NCBI RefSeq assembly: GCF_017811155.1
Contig: NZ_JACVCV010000008.1
Location: 124,001-188,000, forward strand
Source: Lunatimonas salinarum
GTDB lineage: Bacteria; Bacteroidota; Bacteroidia; Cytophagales; Cyclobacteriaceae
Direction: 5' to 3'
DNA length: 64,000 nucleotides
The notes beneath the pieces are model-generated. The model had not been told where the DNA came from and did no database searches. It worked only from the letters and a program-made list of their open reading frames with translations. Numbering within the stretch: position 1 is the stretch's first letter; each line of letters begins with the position of its first letter. Position numbers and translations under genes: made by a program. Below are positions 52,431-61,244 of this stretch, one piece after another.

Positions 52431-53276
52431 TCAAAACCTGACGATCTTTTCTTTTACCTGCTCCATTAACCACATGGGAGTAGAAGTAGCCCCACATACG
52501 CCCACCGTTTGATTTTCTGAAAACCATGCCGGGTCTACCTCCTCCGGGTTTGATACAAAGTAAGTGTTTGGATTACATTCCTTACACACATTATAAAGCA
52601 CTTTTCCGTTCGAGGATTTGGTGCCACTTACAAAGACGATGTGGTCAAATTTAGACGCAAAATCCCTAAGTTCCTTGTCCCTATTCGACACTTGGCGGCA
52701 GATGGTGTCGTTTGTATTGATGGAGATTCCGTTGTCTTTTAATATTTGATTAATCTCGTAGAATTTGTCGGTACTTTTGGTAGTCTGACTATATAGGGTG
52801 ATATTTTTTGGCAAGCTGGGAATGTCCAACTCATTGATATCCTGAAAGACCACCGCCTTATTACCCGTTTGGCCCAACAGCCCTATCACCTCGGCATGGC
52901 CGTGCTTTCCATAGATGTAAATGGCTTCATCCTTATCATAGGAATTCTTGATGCGATTCTGAAGCTTCAGTACCACAGGACAACTTGCGTCTATCAGCGT
53001 AAGGTTGTTTTGTATGGCGAGTTGGTAAGTAGACGGTGGTTCCCCGTGCGCCCGTATCAATACCTTTTCATTGGTCAATTTCTTCAGCTCCTCGTGATCG
53101 ATGATCACAAGGCCTTTACCTGCTAATCGCTTGACTTCTTCGTCGTTGTGTACAATATCCCCCAAACAGTACAGGTAGCCCTCGTTGTCAAGAATTTCCT
53201 CTGCCATTTCTATCGCGTAGACTACACCAAAACAGAAGCCCGAATGCTGATCAATATGTACTTGCAGGTTTAACAT
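52431..53276 (-). CDS. ispH: 4-hydroxy-3-methylbut-2-enyl diphosphate reductase
   Basis: A 281-residue IspH (LytB), the last enzyme of the MEP pathway, making IPP and DMAPP. The three cysteines of the 4Fe-4S cluster are visible in G-F-C-F-G-V (residue 15), D-A-S-C-P-V-V (about residue 100) and T-I-C-R-Q-V (about residue 195). Other motifs include R-A-H-G-E-P and G-K-H-G-H-A-E-V. It sits inside the carotenoid operon, so isoprenoid supply is coupled to pigment synthesis. Whether it is the only ispH of the genome cannot be seen here. Confidence 0.93.
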   Translation of the reverse strand: MLNLQVHIDQHSGFCFGVVYAIEMAEEILDNEGYLYCLGDIVHNDEEVKRLAGKGLVIIDHEELKKLTNEKVLIRAHGEPPSTYQLAIQNNLTLIDASCPVVLKLQNRIKNSYDKDEAIYIYGKHGHAEVIGLLGQTGNKAVVFQDINELDIPSLPKNITLYSQTTKSTDKFYEINQILKDNGISINTNDTICRQVSNRDKELRDFASKFDHIVFVSGTKSSNGKVLYNVCKECNPNTYFVSNPEEVDPAWFSENQTVGVCGATSTPMWLMEQVKEKIVRF

Positions 53277-53282
53277 ACCGTA

Positions 53283-53990
53283 TTAACTTTGACCTTTTTG
53301 AAATGTTTTCCGTTCTTTGATTTTTTCGTATATCGTAACTACCATCAGGAGCATTCCCAGATTATATACGGAATCTTCTATGGGAATTGTTCCCAAGCGG
53401 ATACCTAAATTTTCCCCGTTGTTATACCAGACGATGGGCTCGTCTATCCAAGATCCAGTCAACACCCCATTTATCAAGAAAAATGGAATCAATGAAACCA
53501 AATAGGCCATGAGAAACCTGCCAAAATGGACATCTTTAAATATAAGCAAATGAGCGGTTATTACCGCCGAAGTGAACAGAAAGTTTATCCCCGTGTACAT
53601 TTTATCAAAGTGCACCAAGCCCAATACAACAAAAGAAGCGATCAGCACATACATCAAGTAGCGCGAAACAGGGCGAAACAGGTCCTTTTTGACAAAATAA
53701 ATGAGCACCTCGTAAATGAACACACAGGCATAGGGTACGACTAAAAAAAACGCCCATTCTTCCAAAGGAAGTTCCAATAGATATATCCCTAAAATATACC
53801 GTGGATTAAACCCCCAAACACCCTGTACAGTAAACCAATGATCCCAAAGAATAAATACGAACGCCATTGCCAAAATCGCCGGAAACAGCGCATAGGCCTT
53901 TTTCGCATACTGTATACGGTGTTCAAAGGATTGGGCCAAAGGGTAGGAGAGGGAAAACAGCATCAACCCCAAATAATAATAATTCTCCAT
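53283..53990 (-). CDS. Lycopene beta-cyclase, CrtYcd type (two fused domains)
   Basis: A 235-residue integral membrane protein with six or seven helices. It has two lycopene cyclase domains in one chain: the first with G-V-W-G-F-N-P-R-Y and E-L-P-L-E-E-W-A-F-F, the second with I-P-I-E-D-S-V-Y-N-L-G. In many Gram-positive bacteria these domains are separate CrtYc and CrtYd subunits; Bacteroidota carry the fused form. It would make beta-carotene from lycopene, the substrate of CrtW. It is 6 bp from ispH and 7 bp from crtB. Confidence 0.86.
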   Translation of the reverse strand: MENYYYLGLMLFSLSYPLAQSFEHRIQYAKKAYALFPAILAMAFVFILWDHWFTVQGVWGFNPRYILGIYLLELPLEEWAFFLVVPYACVFIYEVLIYFVKKDLFRPVSRYLMYVLIASFVVLGLVHFDKMYTGINFLFTSAVITAHLLIFKDVHFGRFLMAYLVSLIPFFLINGVLTGSWIDEPIVWYNNGENLGIRLGTIPIEDSVYNLGMLLMVVTIYEKIKERKTFQKGQS

Positions 53991-53997
53991 TCCTACC

Positions 53998-54843
53998 TTA
54001 GTTAAAGCCTAACTTGGATCCAAAATAGGTAGCAAGCAACAGGGATGCCTTCCTTGCGTTGGGAATACGTATGCGTTGGCGGGTGATGACCTCGGGAGAG
54101 GTTTCTTTTATCTTGTAAAAGAGTTTAAGGTAATATAAATACGCAATCTTTACCCCTAACATAGCTCCTTTTGGCAACTGCCTGATACCTATCAAGGCAT
54201 CGTCAAAGTCCTTTTGAATATCTGCTTCTATTTCCGCCTTGACGGATCTGTCGAATCGCTTAAAATCAACACCCGGAAAATAAACCCTGCCCCGTTCCTC
54301 AAAGTCACTTTTAATATCTCGGAGAAAATTCACCTTCTGAAATGCCGCACCTAGGCTGCAGGCATATCCTTTTAATTTTTCATAAGTGGCTTTATCTCCC
54401 TCGCAAAATACTTTCAAGCACATCAGCCCTACAACCTCTGCCGATCCAAAGATGTATTCGTGGTACTTCTCGTCGTTGTATTTGGTGAAATCCAGGTCCA
54501 TTTCCATACTATGCAAGAAGGCGTCTATCAACTCCCTGTCGATCTCAAATTGGTTTACAACGACCTGGAAAGCATGCAACACGGGATTGAGACTTATACC
54601 CTCCTCCAAAGCCAAATAGGTATCCGCCCTGAAGCGGTCCAACAGGGTCTTCTTATCGTATTCGTGAAAGGTATCCACAATTTCGTCTGCATAACGAACA
54701 AACCCATAAATGGCGTAAATGGACTTGTGAAACTTCTTGTCCAACGTTTTAATTCCCAACGTGAAAGAAGTACTGTACCGTTGTGTAATCAGTTTGCTGC
54801 ATTCAAAAGTGGTGTCCTCAAAGAGCTGTTTGGGGGTAGTCAT
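53998..54843 (-). CDS. crtB: Phytoene synthase
   Basis: A 281-residue squalene/phytoene synthase that joins two geranylgeranyl diphosphates to phytoene. The two aspartate-rich sites are visible: Y-G-F-V-R-Y-A-D-E-I-V-D near residue 48 and N-F-L-R-D-I-K-S-D-F-E-E-R-G-R near residue 175. It lies 26 bp downstream of crtI and 7 bp upstream of the cyclase gene. Confidence 0.93.
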   Translation of the reverse strand: MTTPKQLFEDTTFECSKLITQRYSTSFTLGIKTLDKKFHKSIYAIYGFVRYADEIVDTFHEYDKKTLLDRFRADTYLALEEGISLNPVLHAFQVVVNQFEIDRELIDAFLHSMEMDLDFTKYNDEKYHEYIFGSAEVVGLMCLKVFCEGDKATYEKLKGYACSLGAAFQKVNFLRDIKSDFEERGRVYFPGVDFKRFDRSVKAEIEADIQKDFDDALIGIRQLPKGAMLGVKIAYLYYLKLFYKIKETSPEVITRQRIRIPNARKASLLLATYFGSKLGFN

Positions 54844-54869
54844 GGGATGAAGTTACTGATTTTTTTTGG

Positions 54870-56348
54870 TTATTGGTGCTCCTTTTGAATCTCCTTGGCC
54901 ACGACGCCTCCCGAAATGAGAGAAGGGGGAACGCCCGGACCGGGAACGGTCAATTGGCCCGTGTAGTACAGGTTTGAGACCTTTTTACTTTTCAGGGAAG
55001 GCTTCAAGATCGCAGTCTGTGTCAAGGTATTTGCCAATCCATACGCATTCCCTTTGAACGCATGGTAGTCTGACATAAAGTCTTTGTGGGCATATGAACG
55101 CTTGTACACTACATGACTGCGAATTTCCTGCCCACTCAACTTCTCCAGGCGATCCATTATTATATGGTAGTATTGCTCCCGCAACGCTTCTGTATCGGTC
55201 AGACCCGGTGCCAAAGGCACTAAGATAAAGAGGTTTTCCTTTCCTTCGGGAGCCACACTTGGATCCGTCACCGACGGAGCGGAGACATAGAATAGAGGCT
55301 TCTCAGGCCAACGCGGCCGGGTATAAATAGCATCGGCATGAGGCCCTAGGGGTTCATCGAAAAACAGGTTATGATGCAATAAGTTTTTTAACTTTTTATC
55401 CACCCCCAGGTAGAAGAGTAACGAGGAGGGCGCCATCACCCGGGTATTCCAATAGTTATCCGAGTAATTCCTATACGAAGGGGCTAAGAGTTGTGTATCC
55501 ACATGATGGTAATCCGCACCCGCTACTACCACGTCCGCATGCAGCGTTTCGCCATTTCCAAATGTCACGGACTGCGCCTTGCCGTTTACGACATTAATCT
55601 GCGTTACAGGGCTGCTAAATCGGAAGGTAACTCCCTTTTCCGTCGCAAGGGCGACCATCCCTTCAATAATCTTGTGCATGCCGCCCATGGGATACCAAGT
55701 ACCCAATGCTATGTCGGCATAGTTCATCAAGCTGTAAAGAGCAGGGATATTTTCAGCCGTCTCCCCCAAAAAAAGCACGGGAAACTCCATCAAGCGGATA
55801 ATCTTGTCTTCCTTGAAAAACTTCCGTACATGCTTGGACATGGATTGAAAAATATCCATTCGGAACAAATCTCGCAGCAAGCTGATCCGTGCAAATTCCA
55901 TCAGAGACCGGCTGGGCTTATGGACCAGATCGTGAATGCCGACTTGGTATTTGTAGGCAGCCTGAAAAAGAAACGCATCTAAACGCTTGCCCGCCCCACT
56001 TTCCAAGCCCTCTATCATCTCCCTGAATGCCCCAAGGTCAGCCGGAATAGCTAGTGTATCGTCCTTCCCATAAATAACGGCATAGGACGGATCCAACCGA
56101 ATCAGGTCGTAATAATCACTTACCTTTTTTCCAAAACTTTCAAAATACTGATCGAACACATCCGGCATCCAATACCAGCTTGGTCCCATATCAAAAACAA
56201 AACCCCCGGTTTCGAACTTTCTAGCCCTACCCCCGGGGGTACTATTTTTTTCGACTACAGTTACTTGGTAACCGCTTGCCGCTAGGTGGGTAGCAGCCGA
56301 TATTCCCGCAAATCCGCTGCCTATAACCACCACATGTTTTCCAGTCAT
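54870..56348 (-). CDS. crtI: Phytoene desaturase
   Basis: A 492-residue FAD enzyme that desaturates phytoene stepwise to lycopene. The N-terminal dinucleotide motif V-V-V-I-G-S-G-F-A-G-I-S-A-A and the substrate-site segment G-P-S-W-Y-W-M-P are present. The C-terminal FAD signature L-Y-Y-T-G-Q-L-T-V-P-G-P-G-V-P-P-S-L-I-S-G is typical of CrtI. It starts 1 bp after the sigma factor stop, so the two genes should be translated from one message. Confidence 0.95.
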   Translation of the reverse strand: MTGKHVVVIGSGFAGISAATHLAASGYQVTVVEKNSTPGGRARKFETGGFVFDMGPSWYWMPDVFDQYFESFGKKVSDYYDLIRLDPSYAVIYGKDDTLAIPADLGAFREMIEGLESGAGKRLDAFLFQAAYKYQVGIHDLVHKPSRSLMEFARISLLRDLFRMDIFQSMSKHVRKFFKEDKIIRLMEFPVLFLGETAENIPALYSLMNYADIALGTWYPMGGMHKIIEGMVALATEKGVTFRFSSPVTQINVVNGKAQSVTFGNGETLHADVVVAGADYHHVDTQLLAPSYRNYSDNYWNTRVMAPSSLLFYLGVDKKLKNLLHHNLFFDEPLGPHADAIYTRPRWPEKPLFYVSAPSVTDPSVAPEGKENLFILVPLAPGLTDTEALREQYYHIIMDRLEKLSGQEIRSHVVYKRSYAHKDFMSDYHAFKGNAYGLANTLTQTAILKPSLKSKKVSNLYYTGQLTVPGPGVPPSLISGGVVAKEIQKEHQ

Positions 56349-56349
56349 A

Positions 56350-56862
56350 TTAATTCCTTGTTTGATAGATGCTCAACTGATCTTTAAGGAGCTTGCGTGC
56401 AATATGAATTCTATTTTTTACAGTTCCAATCGGAATTTGCAATTTATCTGCGATCTCATGGTACTTGAATCCGCGAAAATGCATCAGGAAAGGATCCTTA
56501 TACACAGCATCCAGCCGAGCAATCGCTGTGGTAATGTCTTTCATCGCAAAGTCTCCATACGCATCATTTTCTATGATCGCCGCGCCGGAGTTGATAAAAT
56601 GGAGGTTATCGGAAGTATCTACAAAGGTGCCACGACGGACCATTCGTTGATAATTCGTAATAAACGTATTTTTCATGATGGTGTACAGCCAAGCCTTTAA
56701 GTTGGTGCCATCTGTAAATTTATCTTTATTCGTAAAAGCCTTAACCATGGTGTCCTGTAACAGATCGTTCGCATCGTCAACATCTCTAGTCAACTTCAAG
56801 GCAAATGGCTTAAGTGATTTGGTAAGCTTGTTTAATGAGTAGCTAAATTCTAGTGTTGTCAT
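56350..56862 (-). CDS. ECF-type sigma factor heading the carotenoid operon
   Basis: A 170-residue group 4 sigma factor with region 2 (D-A-N-D-L-L-Q-D-T-M-V-K-A-F, then L-K-A-W-L-Y-T-I-M-K-N) and region 4 (A-R-L-D-A-V-Y-K-D-P-F, Y-H-E-I-A-D-K-L-Q-I-P-I-G-T-V-K-N-R-I). No anti-sigma gene is next to it. The ATG at 56862 is chosen over the one at 56886 because the -7 promoter element covers 56884-56891, so a start at 56886 would lie inside the promoter. It is the first gene of the crt operon and probably controls pigment genes, directly or by feedback; that role is inferred from position. Confidence 0.88.
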   Translation of the reverse strand: MTTLEFSYSLNKLTKSLKPFALKLTRDVDDANDLLQDTMVKAFTNKDKFTDGTNLKAWLYTIMKNTFITNYQRMVRRGTFVDTSDNLHFINSGAAIIENDAYGDFAMKDITTAIARLDAVYKDPFLMHFRGFKYHEIADKLQIPIGTVKNRIHIARKLLKDQLSIYQTRN

Positions 56863-56883
56863 GGTTTTCGGTTTTTGTTTAAT

Positions 56884-56915
56884 CAAAAGTAGAGATCATT
56901 AAACATATAAACAAG
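56884..56915 (-). promoter_or_regulatory. Promoter of the sigma factor-crt operon
   Basis: On the minus strand, CTTG (56915-56912) and TACTTTTG (56891-56884) are 20 bp apart, matching the Bacteroidota TTTG-N19-21-TAnnTTTG pattern with one mismatch in the -33 box. The transcript would start about 15 bp before the ATG at 56862. This is a housekeeping-type promoter, so the operon may be expressed without its own ECF sigma. Confidence 0.75.
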
Positions 56916-57074
56916 AAAAATGTGTAACTTTTTTCAAAAAAGTTTAAACGTTAAAGTTTAGTGATCAAGAAAAAGCGGGAAATATAGCCCCCGATAGAGC
57001 CAAAGAAGCCCTCTGGAAGGTAAATGAGAACACATTTCATCTAGAGAAAAATAATATTGTTTAACAAAAACAAA

Positions 57075-57102
57075 AAAAGACTAACATTACTGTTAGTCTT
57101 TT
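57075..57102 (-). terminator. Intrinsic terminator after the dipeptidase operon
   Basis: A 12-bp stem (aaaagactaaca with tgttagtctttt, loop ttac) followed on the minus strand by a T run. It lies 24 bp after the dipeptidase stop and separates the D-amino-acid operon from the crt operon promoter. Confidence 0.92.
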
Positions 57103-57125
57103 CCAATATGCTCAAAGGGTACATG

Positions 57126-58196
57126 TCAGACCCAGGCCTTACGTAAAAAACGAAGCCAATTTCCGTGCATCACTTTTTCGATATCGGATTCGGAGTAGCC
57201 TCTGCTGGAGAGCATACCAGGTATACGCCGCAGATCTGCAATGGATTCCAGATCATAAGGACTCTGTTCACGACCGTAAGCCCCGTCCAGGTCGCTTCCG
57301 ATTCCTATATGATCCGCGTTACCGGCAAGCTGACAAATATGATCCAGGTGATCTATGATTTTTTCTAAGTTGCAATCCATTTCCTTGGGAAGAGACTTTC
57401 CTTTAATCCAGCCAGGAACCATCATCCAGGCATCGAGCGCTCCACCGATTACAGCGCCCCTTTCTATCAGTGCTTTGATCTGTTCATCGCTAAACTGCCT
57501 GTTGTGGTTCACCAATGCTCTGCAATTGTTGTGACTGGCCCACACAGGACCGTTGTAATGAGCTAGCGCTTCCCAGAAACTCTCATCACACAAGTGTGTA
57601 GCATCAAGTATAATGTTCAACTCTTCCATTCGCTTAAGCAACTCATGCCCCTTAGGTCCCATAAACCCCGAGGCATCTGTCCCCTGGGCATATCTACCCG
57701 GGCCATAATGAGCCGGGCCGAGTGCCCGTAGACCAGAGGCGTAGGATTTTTCCAAATAGCGGATATCGATTATTGAATCTGCTCCTTCTAAAGAGAGAAT
57801 GTAGCCTACGGGTTTCCCTTCGGTAGACTTGCCGTCACCCCAAAGTGCCAAATGCTTCTCCAAAGAAGCTAGGTCGGTGATTTGAACCATCTCCCCTAGG
57901 TCTTCCATGGCTTTATACCAAGCAAGCTGTCCCTGACTTTGGGCCCAAGCTTGTGCAGGCGAATGCCATCCGGGAAGGGGATTATTCGGAGCGACGAACC
58001 GTGCTATCTGGGTGGCAACCACCAAGCCAATCTCTGCCTCTCGAAGCGTAGGCAACGAGACAGTAGCATTCCCCCTGTCTGCCTTATCAGTGAGCCCGCT
58101 TTCACGTTCGTTGATTTCGCGGAGTGGTCTTGTCAGATCTCGGTTCCACTCCAGCGCATTCATGCTGAGATCCAGGTGCGCATCTATTGTAAACAT
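57126..58196 (-). CDS. Membrane dipeptidase family (peptidase M19)
   Basis: A 356-residue zinc dipeptidase related to renal dipeptidase. Metal ligands are seen in T-I-D-A-H-L-D (H-x-D), L-S-L-E-G-A-D-S, L-D-A-T-H-L-C-D, W-A-S-H-N-N-C-R and I-G-S-D-L-D-G-A-Y-G. M19 enzymes accept D-residues at the C-terminal position of dipeptides. The ATG at 58196 fits the conserved start and leaves 31 bp to the upstream gene; the longer frame overlaps it. It is the last gene of a four-gene operon (transporter, RidA, D-TA-like enzyme, dipeptidase). Confidence 0.9.
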   Translation of the reverse strand: MFTIDAHLDLSMNALEWNRDLTRPLREINERESGLTDKADRGNATVSLPTLREAEIGLVVATQIARFVAPNNPLPGWHSPAQAWAQSQGQLAWYKAMEDLGEMVQITDLASLEKHLALWGDGKSTEGKPVGYILSLEGADSIIDIRYLEKSYASGLRALGPAHYGPGRYAQGTDASGFMGPKGHELLKRMEELNIILDATHLCDESFWEALAHYNGPVWASHNNCRALVNHNRQFSDEQIKALIERGAVIGGALDAWMMVPGWIKGKSLPKEMDCNLEKIIDHLDHICQLAGNADHIGIGSDLDGAYGREQSPYDLESIADLRRIPGMLSSRGYSESDIEKVMHGNWLRFLRKAWV

Positions 58197-58227
58197 GTGT
58201 TGAAAATGGTTGGGATAAAAACGTTGA

Positions 58228-59340
58228 TCAGTAAGTGATTTTTTTATCGCGGGAAATGGTACGCCAAACGCCTGTCGGCCTGCCATCCTTTACCGTATAG
58301 GCTTGCTCGTACAGCGCTACCGTAGGACAAATGTGATAAGGAATGCCGAAAAAGCCATCCCCGACCTGATGGGTATGATCGGGAGATACTCGGTAGACCA
58401 AATGCTCTTCACTTTGGCTAACAGGCTCCCATCCACTAACACCCAGAAGCGTCACCCGATTGGCTAGGGGATTCTCTGCTGCAATAGACTTGTGGCCCAA
58501 GTCCAAACAAATCAGATCAGGGGCAGGAAGTGAAATAATTCGGGTAAATACCAATGCTGCGGGTGTATAGGGCTGCTCGGGCAATCCATCGCTATACCCC
58601 TTATCCCAATAAATAAAGGTACCGGGAGAACACACTACACCCGAACGCTTTGCATGTATGGTAAAAGTAGTAGAACCTCCCGCAACAATCTCTACCTCCA
58701 CTCCCTCTGACCGCATTTTTGCAGCCAAATCCGCTACAGGAGAAAACCCGGCATCACAGGCTATTTTTCGCTCGTTCCAGTCAAGCTGCCGAAGATGGCC
58801 GTCATAGACATGCATGCCTGCTACCTTCAAGCCTGGCAAGGCCAGACAAGTGCGGTACAATTCTTCTGCTGATTCATCGGGCACAATACCGGTGCGGTTG
58901 GTCTGTGCATTGATGTCCAGGTATACCTCAAAAGGTTTTCCACATGCCACCCCTTTTTCCGACAGTTGGTTCGCTATGTGAACAGTATCGACCAAACAGG
59001 CAAACCTAATCGCGGGAAAATCCTGTATCAACATTTCCCACCGTACCTGCTTCGGCCCTACCGGCTGATAGGAAAGTAAGATATCCTTCGCTCCGGCTTT
59101 CACCAACATTTCCGCCTCTGGGATTGTCGCACACTTAAACCTCGAGATGCCCGCATCCATCATTAAGCGGCATGCCTCGATCGATTTATTCGTCTTCACA
59201 TGCGGACGCAACCTTTGAACATCTCCAATTGCCTGAACTGCCTTTTGGATATTTTCCTTGACGATATCCGTGAAAATCAACAATGCGGGAGAATCGATCA
59301 GATCCGGTTCTGAAAGCCCGTACTTGCTTTGATCAAACAT
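58228..59340 (-). CDS. D-threonine aldolase-like PLP enzyme (alanine racemase-type barrel)
   Basis: A 370-residue fold-type III PLP enzyme. The PLP lysine is in R-P-H-V-K-T-N-K near residue 45, and the C-terminal metal-binding part shows E-E-H and I-P-Y-H-I-C-P-T-V-A-L-Y-E. Relatives are D-threonine aldolases and D-serine dehydratases, which degrade D-hydroxy amino acids. The ATG at 59340 gives the conserved M-F-D-Q-S-K-Y start, 1 bp from the RidA stop. The substrate here is likely a D-amino acid, but which one is not shown by sequence. Confidence 0.88.
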   Translation of the reverse strand: MFDQSKYGLSEPDLIDSPALLIFTDIVKENIQKAVQAIGDVQRLRPHVKTNKSIEACRLMMDAGISRFKCATIPEAEMLVKAGAKDILLSYQPVGPKQVRWEMLIQDFPAIRFACLVDTVHIANQLSEKGVACGKPFEVYLDINAQTNRTGIVPDESAEELYRTCLALPGLKVAGMHVYDGHLRQLDWNERKIACDAGFSPVADLAAKMRSEGVEVEIVAGGSTTFTIHAKRSGVVCSPGTFIYWDKGYSDGLPEQPYTPAALVFTRIISLPAPDLICLDLGHKSIAAENPLANRVTLLGVSGWEPVSQSEEHLVYRVSPDHTHQVGDGFFGIPYHICPTVALYEQAYTVKDGRPTGVWRTISRDKKITY

Positions 59341-59341
59341 A

Positions 59342-59812
59342 CTATTCCAGTTCAAACAGTGCTTCGATCTCCACAGGGATATTGCCGGGCAAAGACCCAA
59401 ACCCTACAGCGCTACGGGTACCGATGCCGTTTTCCTCGCCCCACACCTTTGCGAATAGCTCGCTGCATCCATTGATCACAAAAGGATGCTCTCCAAAATC
59501 TACTGTGCTATTAACCATCCCCAGTACCTTGATCACCCGCTTAACCTTATTGAGGCTTCCTAAGTGTGTCTGAATGGTAGCAAGCATAGTCAGGCCTACC
59601 TGCTGTGCTGCCAGTTTAGCTTCTTCCTTATCCATATCCCGACCTACCTTTCCGGCAATCAACGTCCCGTCTACCTTTACGGGGCCATGACCGGATAAAT
59701 AGAGGTGCTTCCCATCGATTACAAAGGGCTTGTAAACGCCCATAGGCGCCGGCGCCGGTGGCAAGGTTAATCCAAGTTCTTTAAATCTAGATTCTGCTGA
59801 TGCGATTTCCAT
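59342..59812 (-). CDS. RidA/YjgF-family imine deaminase
   Basis: A 156-residue RidA-family protein of the longer subgroup. The family pattern G-H-G-P-V near residue 46, N-S-T-V-D-F and G-I-G-T-R-S-A-V-G-F-G-S-L-P-G-N-I-P-V-E-I with the substrate-binding arginine are visible. RidA enzymes hydrolyse reactive enamine/imine intermediates released by PLP enzymes such as dehydratases, which fits its place directly upstream of the D-TA-like gene (1-bp gap). Confidence 0.92.
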   Translation of the reverse strand: MEIASAESRFKELGLTLPPAPAPMGVYKPFVIDGKHLYLSGHGPVKVDGTLIAGKVGRDMDKEEAKLAAQQVGLTMLATIQTHLGSLNKVKRVIKVLGMVNSTVDFGEHPFVINGCSELFAKVWGEENGIGTRSAVGFGSLPGNIPVEIEALFELE

Positions 59813-59842
59813 ATCCTATTCATTGTTTATTTTATCACGAAG

Positions 59843-61162
59843 TTAAAGAATAAAATCCAGAGCCAAAACTCCCACAAGGCCCCCTATTGCTGCAACGGTT
59901 TCAACCAAGGACCAGGAAAGCAAGGTCTGCTTGACAGTGAGGTTGAAGTATTCTTTCACCAACCAAAAGCCTCCATCGTTGAAATGGGAAAAGATCAGGC
60001 TGCCGGATCCTATAGCCAATACCATCAGGTTGGGGTTAATGTCACCGGTACCTACAAGGGGTCCGATAATCCCAGCCGCCGTAAGTGCGGCCACCGTGGC
60101 TGACCCCACTGATAGGCGGATTATCGCTGCTATCAGCCATCCCAAAAACAACGGTGGAATATCCCAATCTTCCATAGCTGTGGCAATGTCGGCGCTGATG
60201 CCACTTGACACCAATACCTCCTTGAATGCCCCCGCCCCAGCTATGATCAATATAACCAGGGCAATATCCTTCACTGCCTTGCCGTAGCCATCCATCACAG
60301 AAACAACCGTTCGTCCCTTCCGTAACCCCAAACTTACGGTAGCCCATAACAAGGAGAATAACATGACAATACCGGGATCACCGATGAAGGACAACAAAGC
60401 GTAGCTATCAGAATCTGTGTCTACTCTCAATAAAATCAACGAAGTGGCAATCAACAGAAAAACCGGCAACAATGCGGAAACCATACTATTGGCTAAGGAA
60501 GGAAGCGCCTCCGATGGCTTGTCTTCCGCTTTGAAGGCCTCCAACAGAACCACCTCCATACTGCGAATCCAAGGCAGCCGAGCCAATCCAGGCCCGGCCA
60601 CCAAGATCACAGGAACCGCGATCAGTAGCCCATAAATTAACGTGAGTCCCATATTGGCGCCAAACTGTGAGACCAACGCAACCGGAGCGGGGTGAGGAGG
60701 AAGCAGTCCATGGGTAACCGACAGCGCGGCAAGCATGGGAACCCCCACAAACATGGTAGGGATTTTATATTGATAAGAAACGGCAAAAACCAACGGTATC
60801 AACAACACAAACCCAACATTAAAAAAGAGCGGGATTCCAACCACAAATGCGGTCAAAGTAATCGCCCAATGAATACGGTGCTGGCCAAAAAGCTGCATCA
60901 AAAACGCTGCAATGCGTTGGGCAGCGCCGCTATCTGCAACTATTTTTCCAAGCATTGCACCCAGTGTGATGATAATTACCAGGCCACCCAACAAATCTCC
61001 GATTCCCTTTTGAACGGCCCCCATAATACCATCCAAGGGGATCCCCAACAATACACCCGCAAACACCGAGACTATTAGAAAAGAGATAAAGGGCTCAACT
61101 TTGAACCAAACAATGAACAAAACCAATAAAATAATACTGATGGCAATAGCGAGAAAACCCAT
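59843..61162 (-). CDS. GntP-family transporter
   Basis: A 439-residue transporter with about 12 membrane helices and the GntP family motifs: G-A-M-L-G-K-I-V-A-D-S-G-A-A, the L-P-P-H-P-A-P-V segment, and S-H-F-N-D-G-G-F-W-L-V. The family includes gluconate permease and the D-serine transporter DsdX. Because its operon mates degrade D-amino acids, a D-amino acid or D-containing peptide substrate is more likely than gluconate; that is inference from context. It is the first gene of the operon. Confidence 0.9.
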   Translation of the reverse strand: MGFLAIAISIILLVLFIVWFKVEPFISFLIVSVFAGVLLGIPLDGIMGAVQKGIGDLLGGLVIIITLGAMLGKIVADSGAAQRIAAFLMQLFGQHRIHWAITLTAFVVGIPLFFNVGFVLLIPLVFAVSYQYKIPTMFVGVPMLAALSVTHGLLPPHPAPVALVSQFGANMGLTLIYGLLIAVPVILVAGPGLARLPWIRSMEVVLLEAFKAEDKPSEALPSLANSMVSALLPVFLLIATSLILLRVDTDSDSYALLSFIGDPGIVMLFSLLWATVSLGLRKGRTVVSVMDGYGKAVKDIALVILIIAGAGAFKEVLVSSGISADIATAMEDWDIPPLFLGWLIAAIIRLSVGSATVAALTAAGIIGPLVGTGDINPNLMVLAIGSGSLIFSHFNDGGFWLVKEYFNLTVKQTLLSWSLVETVAAIGGLVGVLALDFIL

Positions 61163-61244
61163 GGAAAGACCTGTTTTCGAAAATGAATTTTCGGAAAAAA
61201 TACGCTATTCTAAACGAAAACCCTATCCAGTCATCATAAAATCC

